From contig SUSV01000004.1 of the NCBI GenBank assembly GCA_015063245.1, positions 57,723 through 121,722 on the forward strand: DNA of 64,000 bases. Reading direction: 5' to 3'. Below the pieces are notes generated by a model. The model searched no databases, was not told the origin of the DNA, and saw nothing but the letters and a program-made list of their open reading frames with translations. How positions within the stretch are numbered: position 1 is the first letter of the stretch; every line of letters starts with the position of its first letter. Of this stretch, positions 25,573 through 33,535 are shown piece after piece. The position numbers and the translations under genes were made by a program. Source of the stretch: Thermoplasmata archaeon. GTDB lineage: Archaea > Thermoplasmatota > Thermoplasmata > Methanomassiliicoccales > Methanomethylophilaceae.

Positions 25573-25699
25573 TACTATCACCGATAGTTTTGCCATGGAA
25601 TCTGCTGTTGGGTATAAATCGATTGAGTGAGGCCAGAAGTGTTTTCTCATCCGTTGAACCCTACAAAACCTAATATCCGACACCCCCAATCCCCCTGGC

Positions 25700-26662
25700 A
25701 TGAAGATCTACGATGCCTACAGGATGGCCATCGAGGCAGGCATGAAGAGGGACCTGCGCCCGCAGTCCGAAGTCAGGAGGATACTCGATGACTTCAGGGA
25801 AGTGTTCGACAGCCTTCCCGAGGACAGGAAGGAGCTGTTCGATCAGGAGAGGCTTTGGAACCCCTATGCCGACTCCCGTTTCTCATACGGTTCCGACAAG
25901 GCGAAGGAACTGGATGCGGAGAGGTTCATGTGGGGCATCGACATAACGTCGTCGGAGATCATACTTGCCGACAGGCTGAGAGAGAAGGGCGAGAGGATCG
26001 ATGCTGTGATCGCACATCATCCCAACGGCTCGTCCAAGACGCCGTTCCCCGAGGTCATGATGCAGATGACCGCCATGTTCAGCGACATGGGCGTGGATCC
26101 TCAGAAGGCGCACGACCTGGTGAAGGAGCGCATGGAACAGGTCCTGAGGAACATGCAGGGATTCAACTACAACCAGACCGCGGATGCAGCGAGGATGCTC
26201 GACATACCGTTCTTCAACATACACGCTCCCGCAGACAACATGGTGGAGGAGTTCATGGTCAGGAAGATGGACGAGCTGCAGCCTAAGACCCTGAAGGACA
26301 TCATCGACTCCCTCTATTCCGAGCCGGAGGTCCGCGCTGCCGCCAAATGCAACAGCCCCCCGATAATCCTCTCGGGCAATCCCGATGACGAATGCGGGAA
26401 GGTCATGGTGAAGATGAACGGGGGCACTTCGTTCTCCAAGGAGACCTATCAGGCACTCGGTGAGGCAGGGGTCAAGACAATTGTTGCGATGCACTATCCC
26501 GAGGACCACGTCGAGAAGGCCGAGGAGGCGGGGATAAACCTGATCATCTCCGGACACATGGCATCGGATTCCATAGGCGTAAACCTGATCTGCGACATCT
26601 GGGAGAAAGAGGGCATCGAGGTCGTCCCCTGCTCCGGATTCACACGGTTCTCGAGAAACTGA
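25700..26662 (+). CDS. NIF3-like (DUF34) metal-binding protein
   Basis: 320 aa. The motif IAHHPNG near 103-109, GTSF near 250 and GHMASDSIGVN near 288-298 resemble the metal-ligand histidine motifs of the NIF3/DUF34 family. The middle (MQMTAMFSDMGVDPQKAHDLVKERM) is helical. The family binds a di-metal centre; its reaction is not settled. Ends 4 nt before dus and probably co-transcribed. Confidence 0.6.
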   Translation: MKIYDAYRMAIEAGMKRDLRPQSEVRRILDDFREVFDSLPEDRKELFDQERLWNPYADSRFSYGSDKAKELDAERFMWGIDITSSEIILADRLREKGERIDAVIAHHPNGSSKTPFPEVMMQMTAMFSDMGVDPQKAHDLVKERMEQVLRNMQGFNYNQTADAARMLDIPFFNIHAPADNMVEEFMVRKMDELQPKTLKDIIDSLYSEPEVRAAAKCNSPPIILSGNPDDECGKVMVKMNGGTSFSKETYQALGEAGVKTIVAMHYPEDHVEKAEEAGINLIISGHMASDSIGVNLICDIWEKEGIEVVPCSGFTRFSRN

Positions 26663-26666
26663 TACG

Positions 26667-27704
26667 ATGTGGAGGATCGGCGATATCGAGGTCGACGGCC
26701 CTGTCGTATCCGGACCCATGTCGGGATACACCTCGAGGAGCTACCGCGACTTCATGAAGCCGTTCGGTGTCGCCGTCTCCATGACGGAGATGACCTCCGC
26801 CGTCGGGATCATCAACTCCGATGAGAAGACATCCGATTACGTGATGTTCGACAGGAACTATCCGACGGGGCTGCAGCTGTTCGGGCATTCAGCCGAAGAC
26901 ATGGCGGATGCCGCGGTGAAATCCCTACAATTCAATGAAAACATCGATTTCTTCGACATCAACATGGGCTGCCCCGTGCACAAGATACTCCGCAGCGGTG
27001 CGGGCTCAGTCCTGATGAAGGACCCGAAGCTCTGCGGCGAGATCGTCAGGCAGGTGAAGAGAAGGACGGACAGGCCTGTGACGGCGAAGATCCGCCTGGG
27101 GTCGGACCCGAACCACATGAACTACATGGATGTCATCGAGGAGCTGGAATCCGCAGGAGCTGATGCGATAACGGTGCATGCGAGGACCAAGGACCAGAAC
27201 TACTCCGGATATCCCCATTACGATATCATAGAAGGACTTCAGAAGGAGATGTCCGTACCGCTCATCGTCTCCGGGAACATCTATTCGATGGACGATGCGA
27301 TTGATGCGATGGACATCACTGGGGCAACCGGCGTAATGGTTGCAAGGGGAGGAGTCGGCAATCCGTTCCTGTGCAGGCAGATAGACGAGTACTACAGGAC
27401 AGGCAGGAAGCTGGAGAACCCCACAGTCCACCAGCAGATCGAATGGTGCATACAGCTGACAGACATGCTCATCGGGGAGAAAGGCGAGGACTGCGCTATT
27501 CGCAAGTTGCGCAGCATAGCCCCGAAGTTCGTGTCCGGATGCCACAGGTGCAGGGAGTACCGTCTGAGGCTCGCCACCGAGACGGTGGACAGGGGGCATC
27601 TTGTATCCATCTTGAACGAGATCGACAGCAGGATGGGGCTTGAACAGATCAACATGGATGGAAGGAGAACATACTATCCTGTGGACCTGCCGTCCGGCGA
27701 ATGA
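26667..27704 (+). CDS. dus: tRNA-dihydrouridine synthase
   Basis: 345 aa FMN-dependent TIM barrel. Reduces uridines in the tRNA D-loop. Family motifs: SGPMSGYTSRSYR near the start, DINMGCPVHKI with the catalytic Cys near 102, RSGAGSVLMKDP, KIRLG, TVHARTKDQNYSG and MVARGGVGNPFL at the phosphate site. A C-terminal helical RNA-binding extension follows. The ATG of the pirin frame can overlap its stop. Confidence 0.92.
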   Translation: MWRIGDIEVDGPVVSGPMSGYTSRSYRDFMKPFGVAVSMTEMTSAVGIINSDEKTSDYVMFDRNYPTGLQLFGHSAEDMADAAVKSLQFNENIDFFDINMGCPVHKILRSGAGSVLMKDPKLCGEIVRQVKRRTDRPVTAKIRLGSDPNHMNYMDVIEELESAGADAITVHARTKDQNYSGYPHYDIIEGLQKEMSVPLIVSGNIYSMDDAIDAMDITGATGVMVARGGVGNPFLCRQIDEYYRTGRKLENPTVHQQIEWCIQLTDMLIGEKGEDCAIRKLRSIAPKFVSGCHRCREYRLRLATETVDRGHLVSILNEIDSRMGLEQINMDGRRTYYPVDLPSGE

Positions 27705-27757
27705 CAGCCGGAGACCGTTTGTATCCGTTAAATAGGAACTCAACATACGAAGCCACG

Positions 27758-28774
27758 ATGTTCCTGCTATCCAAGAAGCCGAAGACGGTCTCGAAGATCG
27801 TCGATATCAACATCCACTGGTCAGGGGACGATCCCTTCACATTCATCTCCCACCATCATGACCAGTATCCCAAGGGCAACGCCCAGATGGCCCCTCCGCT
27901 CGAACAGATCAGAGGAAGGAACCTCGGAAGGGACTACCAGGAGAGGTTCGGCTTCAGGATGTACCACGGCAGGGTCGTACCCGGATTCCCGATGCATGCG
28001 CACTGGGGATATGAGACGATGACCATAGCCGAGAAAGGCTATGTCGACCATTTCGACACCGAGAGGAACTACGGAAGGTACGGCAACGGCGATGTGCAGT
28101 GGACCTTGGCCTCCAGCAGGTACGAGCACTGCGAGATGTATCCCCTCGTCGATCAGGAGAACGACAATCCGACCCACATCACGCAGATCGTCATCAACAT
28201 CCCGCTCGACAGGAAGAACAAGGGGAACACGGTCAACAACGTATGGTCCGAGACCATACCCTCTTTCGAGGAGGACGGATGCAGGATAACGCTGTACTGC
28301 GGTTCGTACGGAGGTTCGGAGATATACTCTCCCAACCCGGGATCATGGGCTGCGAAGGAGAACTCAGTGAGAGTCATGAGGATCGAGATGGAGCCTGGTT
28401 CCAGGTTCGCTCTCGAAGCTGTGCCAGACGGGGTGAACCGCAACGTTTACTATGTCTCCGGCAAGGGTGCCGTGATGGACGGGACCAAGGTCAAGCCGCA
28501 TCTCAGATTCAAGATGAAACCGGGAACGGACCTGTCGCTCGAGAACGGTGCGGAACCGTCCGAGTTCTGGATCCTCGAGGGGAAGCCTATCGGCGAGAAA
28601 CAGGCTGCGTTCGGCCCCGTCATCCTCTCGGACCTCGACGAAGTCCGCGCATCCATGGACGAGATACGCATCAGGGAGTTCCAGGAGTGGCCGTGGGAGC
28701 TCATGGACAAGACCAATCCCATCGATATGGGCAGAGAGCTGCACCGTTCCGACGGCACTGTGGAGAAGCCTTGA
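27758..28774 (+). CDS. Pirin-family cupin protein
   Basis: 338 aa bicupin. N-terminal cupin motif FPMHAHWGYETMTIAEKG, then GDVQW and HCEM, which match the pirin metal ligands (two His, His, Glu). The C-terminal part GEKQAAFGPVILSD corresponds to the pirin terminal motif. ATG 27758 fits a leaderless start 25 nt after GTTAAATA; an upstream ATG at 27701 overlaps dus. Pirins include quercetinase-like dioxygenases and regulatory proteins; role here unknown. Confidence 0.8.
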   Translation: MFLLSKKPKTVSKIVDINIHWSGDDPFTFISHHHDQYPKGNAQMAPPLEQIRGRNLGRDYQERFGFRMYHGRVVPGFPMHAHWGYETMTIAEKGYVDHFDTERNYGRYGNGDVQWTLASSRYEHCEMYPLVDQENDNPTHITQIVINIPLDRKNKGNTVNNVWSETIPSFEEDGCRITLYCGSYGGSEIYSPNPGSWAAKENSVRVMRIEMEPGSRFALEAVPDGVNRNVYYVSGKGAVMDGTKVKPHLRFKMKPGTDLSLENGAEPSEFWILEGKPIGEKQAAFGPVILSDLDEVRASMDEIRIREFQEWPWELMDKTNPIDMGRELHRSDGTVEKP

Positions 28775-28828
28775 CCCTTACGTGTCCTTAGGACACGTAT
28801 TTTATGTTAAGTCCCCCATGCGGGAAGC

Positions 28829-30364
28829 ATGAATGGGATGAACAAGACACTCTACGGAGTAGTCTCGCTGATAGCACTCGTATACGCCGGCCTATGCTTC
28901 GCGCTTACCATGGAGCATTTCACCTCCACGGACGGAGCGGCTCTGGACTTCTTCTTGTTCTGGCCTGTCGGCGGCGAATTGGGAATCAATCTGACAGAGA
29001 AAGCACCCGACTTCATCGCCGATGCGCTGAACTCGTACGGGGACCTCATCGACGAGATCGCCAAGCTCTTCCAGCTCGATGAGGACACCGAATACTATGT
29101 CGAGCTGTCCATGGTCGTGCTCGGATTTGTCATAATGGCAGCCGGGTTCACCACGAAGTTCTCGAAGGACGTGGCAGGCACAACCAACCCTGTGGAATAC
29201 CTCTGGACGCACAGGCCCAAGGCGTTCCTCAAGTGCATCCTGATGCCCTTCGGGCTCATCTTCGGATGCTGGATGAGGTGCAAGCCCCTTATCGTGATCC
29301 CGATCGTGCTCCTGCCGCTCTACTACCCCTGGGCAATCATGACCCTGCTGTACCTGATCGTGCCCTTCCTCATCTTGAGGTTCTTCGTCGGAACGAGGAT
29401 CAAGGCGGCATCGAGGAGCGAGGCCAAGCAGTACCGCAGGAACACCGATCATGGAGTATGCCCTCAGTGCAAGAGGGATTTCGACAGGCCCAAGGTCAAA
29501 TGCAGATGCGGACTCATCCTCGATTACCCCGTACCCAACATCTACGGTTACAAGTACCACACCTGCAACAAGGGACACACGATCTCCTGCCAGAGCGGGA
29601 AGAGGACCGGATTGGAAACGGTATGCCCATACTGCGGCGAATCGATCCAGACCAGAGAGGCACGTCCGATCACGATCTCCCTCGTAGGTGCTACGGGATC
29701 CGGAAAGACGACACTCATGCTGTCCGCCGTCGACACCATCACCCAGAAGGGAAGGATCGTGGACATCACGGTCGAGAGCGCTTCCAGCGGCCTTTCTAAA
29801 GATGCGATAGCCGCCAAGGACGTCGCCGCACCCACCGCCTCCGGGGAGCTCGAGTCACAGATCATCTTCCTCAAGTCTTTCAAGCTCAAGGACAGGGAGA
29901 TAGTATTCAACGACATCTCGGGAACGGAGTTCCAGCCCGATATGGAGAAGGTCATCTTCGAGGAGTACTACAACTACTCCGACGGTATCATCTTCACATT
30001 CGACCCTCTGGCACTCAAGAGGGGAGTGAAGAAGAACACACCTCAGGAGATCTTCGAATCATTCCATTACATGTTCACCACGGTGAGGCGCATGAGCCCC
30101 TCCGCCACCTCGGACATCCCGTTCGCCATCGTGGCGACCAAGAACGATATACTCAACTCTGCGCTGAGCGACGACCAGGTGAGGCAGTATCTCATCGACA
30201 ACGGGGAGGAGAACTTCGTGAGGATCGCCGAATCGCTGTTCACGGACATCAGGTACTTCTCCGTAACATCCCGCGGAGCAGACTGCTCATCATCGATGAG
30301 GCCCGTCTGGTGGATTGTGGAACACGTGGACAAGACGCTCACCGCAGCCATCCCATCGGATTAA
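28829..30364 (+). CDS. Membrane-anchored zinc-ribbon GTPase-like protein
   Basis: 511 aa. Helices at about 9-28, 93-113, 130-150 and 155-185. A cysteine-rich stretch near 210-270 (CPQCKRD, KCRCG, CPYCGES) looks like two zinc ribbons. A P-loop NTPase domain then has Walker A GATGSGKTT near 286-294, a G3-like DISG near 361 and a G4-like TKND near 436. Resembles double-GTPase-2 / TRAFAC-type proteins predicted in prokaryotic conflict systems, but it stands alone here. TATA (ATTTTATG) about 28 nt upstream suggests a leaderless start. Membrane GTP-dependent switch is the best guess. Confidence 0.65.
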   Translation: MNGMNKTLYGVVSLIALVYAGLCFALTMEHFTSTDGAALDFFLFWPVGGELGINLTEKAPDFIADALNSYGDLIDEIAKLFQLDEDTEYYVELSMVVLGFVIMAAGFTTKFSKDVAGTTNPVEYLWTHRPKAFLKCILMPFGLIFGCWMRCKPLIVIPIVLLPLYYPWAIMTLLYLIVPFLILRFFVGTRIKAASRSEAKQYRRNTDHGVCPQCKRDFDRPKVKCRCGLILDYPVPNIYGYKYHTCNKGHTISCQSGKRTGLETVCPYCGESIQTREARPITISLVGATGSGKTTLMLSAVDTITQKGRIVDITVESASSGLSKDAIAAKDVAAPTASGELESQIIFLKSFKLKDREIVFNDISGTEFQPDMEKVIFEEYYNYSDGIIFTFDPLALKRGVKKNTPQEIFESFHYMFTTVRRMSPSATSDIPFAIVATKNDILNSALSDDQVRQYLIDNGEENFVRIAESLFTDIRYFSVTSRGADCSSSMRPVWWIVEHVDKTLTAAIPSD

Positions 30365-30388
30365 ATAGGATATAGGAATCGAGATAGC

Positions 30389-30670
30389 ATGGTCAAATCA
30401 GTCAACGCATCGCACATCCTGGTATCCAACGCAAGGGACGCAGAGGGAATCATGATCCGCCTCTCCAAGGGAGAGGACTTCGCACAGCTCGCGAAGAGGT
30501 TCTCCAAGTGCCCAAGCAAGTCCAAGGGAGGGAACCTCGGATGGTTCAGCAAGGGTGAGATGGTCCCCGAGTTCGAGAAGGCATGCTTCGAAGGACAGAA
30601 GGGACAGGTGGTCGGACCCGTCAAGACCGAGTTCGGCTACCATATAATAATGATCAACGATCAGAAATGA
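30389..30670 (+). CDS. ppiC: Parvulin-type peptidyl-prolyl isomerase
   Basis: 93 aa, a single rotamase domain without signal peptide, so cytoplasmic. Motifs ASHILV, FAQLAKRFSKCPSKSKGGNLGWF, MVPEFEKACF and TEFGYHIIMI are typical of small archaeal parvulins. Catalyses prolyl cis-trans isomerisation. TATA (GATTAAATAGG) about 28 nt before the ATG. A perfect terminator hairpin follows. Confidence 0.93.
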   Translation: MVKSVNASHILVSNARDAEGIMIRLSKGEDFAQLAKRFSKCPSKSKGGNLGWFSKGEMVPEFEKACFEGQKGQVVGPVKTEFGYHIIMINDQK

Positions 30671-30679
30671 ACCACTTTA

Positions 30680-30698
30680 CCGACCCCAGAGGGGTCGG
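30680..30698 (+). terminator. Terminator hairpin after parvulin gene
   Basis: Perfect 8-bp stem CCGACCCC / GGGGTCGG with 3-nt loop, 9 nt past the stop. Confidence 0.65.
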
Positions 30699-30858
30699 AG
30701 AAACCCATTCCGCTGCTTCTCTTAATGAAATGAATATCGCATCATCCTGAAAGATACTGCTTTATTGCCATTCTTCTTTACACACATCGCCGATCTGATG
30801 AAGACCTGTCATCGGCATTTGAATTCAAAGGTGACATAACAGATAGTGAGGTGAGAAA

Positions 30859-31992
30859 CTGATAAATAACAAATTCTTCCCAGAGATCAAGGGGAACTTC
30901 GGATTCGGTCTGATGCGTCTGCCGATGAAGGACGGGAATATAGACAATGAGACGCTTTGCAGGATGGCAGATGCCTTCATCGATTCCGGACTGAACTATT
31001 TCGATACCGCCCACGGATATCACAACGGCGCTTCGGAGACCGCCTTCCGCGAATGCGTATCCGCCAGGCACGACAGGGAGGAGTTCCTAATCACCGACAA
31101 GCTCACCGATCCCTATTTCAAGGAGCAGAAGGACATTCGCCCGTTCTTCGAGCAGCAGCTGGAATGGTGCGGTGTCGATTATTTCGACTTCTACCTCATG
31201 CACGCCCAGGATAACGGGAACTACAGGAAATTCCAGCGCTGCAAGGCGTATGAGACGGCTATGGAGATGAAGGATGAGGGCCTGATCAGACATTTCGGGA
31301 TATCATTCCATGACAAAGCAGAGGTCCTGGACATGATACTGACGGACCATCCGGAGGTCGAGGCCGTGCAGATACAGCTCAACTATGTAGATTATCACGA
31401 CACCTCGATAGACAGCAAGGCAGTCTACGAGGTCTGCGAGAAACATGGCAAGCCCGTCATAGTCATGGAGCCCGTCAAGGGCGGTACCCTGGTGAACCTT
31501 CCGAAGGAGGCCGATAGCATACTTCGCGGGCTCGACGGAGGGAGCAACGCCAGCTACGCGCTCCGCTTCGCAGGCAGCTTCCCCAACATCGCCATGGTCC
31601 TGTCCGGGATGAGCGATATAGAGCAGATGAATGATAACCTGTCATCAATGAGAGACTTCGTCCCGCTGTCAGAGACGGAGATGGAGGCACTAGACAGGGT
31701 CTACGGGATATTCGAGAGCATGGATCTGATCCCCTGTACGAAATGCCGCTACTGCATAGAGGAGAACCAATGTCCGAAGGACATCCTGATCCCCGACATC
31801 TTCTCTGCCCTGAATTCCTATCAGACATTCCACAACTGGAACAGCCAGTACTACTATAACACATCCCTGACCACCAACGGTCACGGCAAGGCCTCCGACT
31901 GCATAGGCTGTAAGAAGTGCGAGAAGGTCTGCCCTCAGCATCTGGAGATCGTCAATCTCCTCAAAAATGCCGCAAAAACGTTCGAAAGCTGA
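30859..31992 (+). CDS. Aldo/keto reductase with C-terminal ferredoxin domain
   Basis: About 377 aa. TIM-barrel AKR domain (GFGLMRLP strand 1, YFDTAHGYHNG, KLTD, HFGISFHD) plus a C-terminal 8Fe-like region with CTKCRYCIEENQCP and CIGCKKCEKVCP, common in anaerobe AKRs. The first barrel strand starts before the first ATG (30913). An in-frame TGA at 30847 limits the start to CTG 30859 or ATA 30862, behind GAGGTGA. I use CTG. Likely an NAD(P)H- or ferredoxin-linked reductase; substrate unknown. Confidence 0.85.
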   Translation: MINNKFFPEIKGNFGFGLMRLPMKDGNIDNETLCRMADAFIDSGLNYFDTAHGYHNGASETAFRECVSARHDREEFLITDKLTDPYFKEQKDIRPFFEQQLEWCGVDYFDFYLMHAQDNGNYRKFQRCKAYETAMEMKDEGLIRHFGISFHDKAEVLDMILTDHPEVEAVQIQLNYVDYHDTSIDSKAVYEVCEKHGKPVIVMEPVKGGTLVNLPKEADSILRGLDGGSNASYALRFAGSFPNIAMVLSGMSDIEQMNDNLSSMRDFVPLSETEMEALDRVYGIFESMDLIPCTKCRYCIEENQCPKDILIPDIFSALNSYQTFHNWNSQYYYNTSLTTNGHGKASDCIGCKKCEKVCPQHLEIVNLLKNAAKTFES

Positions 31993-32010
31993 TGGCGTTG
32001 GCAATTATCT

Positions 32011-32079
32011 ATTCCCATGAAATCGTGGGATTCATTCCCATGAAATCGTGGGATTCATTCCCATGAAATCGTGGGATTA
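32011..32079. repeat. Triple tandem 23-nt hairpin repeat
   Basis: Three head-to-tail copies (32011-32033, 32034-32056, 32057-32079), identical except for the last base. Each holds TCCCA...TGGGA arms around an 8-nt loop (TGAAATCG). Starts 18 nt after the AKR stop. It could act as serial 3'-end hairpins for the AKR mRNA, or be a variable-number repeat. No spacers, so not CRISPR. Confidence 0.7.
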
Positions 32080-32127
32080 GCTTTCATCACACCATCCTCT
32101 CCGGCACTAGACAGGTCACCGTATCCG

Positions 32128-32247
32128 TCATTCCAGGACGTAGCAGTTCACGATCTCCCCTATATAAGTGACATGATCATCCTCGTCGGAATCGTGCATC
32201 CACATGACCGTGCTCCTTCAGATATGGTCGAATTCCTGTAATTCCAT
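32128..32247 (-). pseudogene. Possible gene remnant
   Basis: One minus-strand frame starts MELQEFDHI, meets TGA at 32218-32220, then continues to a second TGA with HVTYIGEIVNCYVLE, which resembles the C-terminal strand of flavin-reductase-like split barrels (HxxxxGEVV). Too short to be sure; may be chance. Confidence 0.2.
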
Positions 32248-32273
32248 CTCAATCCCCCATAGCGGCGATGCGG

Positions 32274-32612
32274 TCACTGGACGGGCGTGACGATGAATCC
32301 GACGACCCCGTGCCTTACCTGGTCCTTCTGATCGAAGTATGCGAGCATGTCGGTCGGGTTGGCGGACTCGTGCTCACCGTATCCCAGCTCGTTCTTAGGG
32401 AAATACGCATAGAGCTCGTTGAATGTCGGGAATATATGGATGGATTCCACGTTGGCGCTCATGAGCTCCCCGTTCTGGATGTCCTTGAACACTATCGTAT
32501 CGTTGGGGCGTACGGCCTGCCTCTTCCCGTCATATAGACGCATGTATACCTTCTTATTCCCTGCCTTGATAGATACGAACGAATTGTGAACGATACTCAT
32601 CTTATGTTCCAT
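32274..32612 (-). CDS. ASCH-domain protein
   Basis: 112 aa PUA-like ASCH fold. FVSIKAGNKKVYMRLYDGKRQAVRPNDTIVFKDI matches the family pattern of a K-x-x-RLYDxKRxxxxxxD core, a predicted nucleic-acid-binding pocket. Lies 9 nt downstream of the 224-aa protein, making it the last gene of a four-gene minus-strand unit. Role unknown; some ASCH proteins are RNA-binding or act on modified nucleosides. Confidence 0.8.
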   Translation of the reverse strand: MEHKMSIVHNSFVSIKAGNKKVYMRLYDGKRQAVRPNDTIVFKDIQNGELMSANVESIHIFPTFNELYAYFPKNELGYGEHESANPTDMLAYFDQKDQVRHGVVGFIVTPVQ

Positions 32613-32621
32613 TTTCCCACC

Positions 32622-33296
32622 TCATACCAGATTGGTGTTGCATATCCCGCATTCCTTCATCTTAGGAACCAGCTTCTCGACGAGATCCGGGATGATCTCC
32701 ATCATCGCATGGTTATATGTGAACCTGTAATGTCCCGAATGGATCCTGTAATCTATGAGGAGATAGTCGATGAGGACATCCTTCTGGAGGTCCACCCCCT
32801 TCCTCTTCTTCGGAGGATTCTTCCTCTCATATGACTCTATGGTGTTCATCGCTGCCATGACGACCATCGGGAGCTCGCTCTTCAAGAAAGGCTCTTCGAT
32901 GCCTGTGTGCAGCCACTGCGACACTTTGTTCCTCGGACCCTGAAGGTCCCTGTCGGAGAACTGCTCGTCCCTGAGGCATTTCTCCAGGAGCTCCCAGGGG
33001 AACTTGTTCCTGTAGTAGTCGATGCACAGGTCCGCCTCGGCGATGGCATCCTCGAGTATGCTCTCGGCCATCCTCCTCACGGCGTCCCTGGAATCCGATG
33101 CGAGGATCTCCTTGTCCTCCGCCATGCGCTCAGCGAGATAATCCACTATGGGCTGCTCGACGCGCCCCTTCCATGCGGATGTCCAGAACAGCGCCCCCAG
33201 CTCCTTCTCTATGACCTTGGCCAGATACTTCCTGTTCTCCTCAGTCATGTAGATGTCCTTCTCGTCCGGGGCATCGAGGTTGCGGTGCGGGATCAT
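32622..33296 (-). CDS. Unknown helical protein in phosphoesterase operon
   Basis: 224 aa from ATG 33296, which overlaps the stop of the 80-aa gene (ATGA). Mostly charged helices; recognisable features are a WKGRVEQPIVDYLAERM helix, an FPWELLEKCL segment and a C-terminal CGICNTNLV with two cysteines. No membrane segment. No family recognised. The tight overlap with its neighbours says it works with them. A longer frame upstream is only the shadow of the 80-aa gene. Confidence 0.65.
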   Translation of the reverse strand: MIPHRNLDAPDEKDIYMTEENRKYLAKVIEKELGALFWTSAWKGRVEQPIVDYLAERMAEDKEILASDSRDAVRRMAESILEDAIAEADLCIDYYRNKFPWELLEKCLRDEQFSDRDLQGPRNKVSQWLHTGIEEPFLKSELPMVVMAAMNTIESYERKNPPKKRKGVDLQKDVLIDYLLIDYRIHSGHYRFTYNHAMMEIIPDLVEKLVPKMKECGICNTNLV

Positions 33297-33535
33297 TCGG
33301 AACCCTCCTGCACCGCACGGTCTATGGCCTTCTTCACATCGGCGTCCTTGATCCCCAGCTTCGACGGGTTGTATGCGCTCTTGACGAAATCGGATGATTC
33401 GAAGAACACCCATGATCCGCCGGAATCGTCCGTGTTCCCTAGAGCGTAGTCGAGCTCGCGCTTGCGCTTGAACATCGCGATGACATCCTCGACGGCAAGC
33501 GATAGGATCTCCTTCCTCAACGATTCGCGTCCCAT
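33293..33535 (-). CDS. Small unknown protein in phosphoesterase operon
   Basis: 80 aa, charged, with two predicted helices (LRKEILSLAVEDVIAMFKRKREL and the C-terminal DADVKKAIDRAVQEG) flanking a Gly/Ser/aromatic centre (GGSWVFFESSDFVKSAYNP). Starts directly at the stop of the 444-aa gene and overlaps the next ATG by 4 nt. No family recognised. Confidence 0.6.
   Translation of the reverse strand: MGRESLRKEILSLAVEDVIAMFKRKRELDYALGNTDDSGGSWVFFESSDFVKSAYNPSKLGIKDADVKKAIDRAVQEGSE

Noticed and set aside
32011..32079. Tandem repeat as a CRISPR array
   Set aside because: Units are contiguous with no spacers and no cas genes are nearby.
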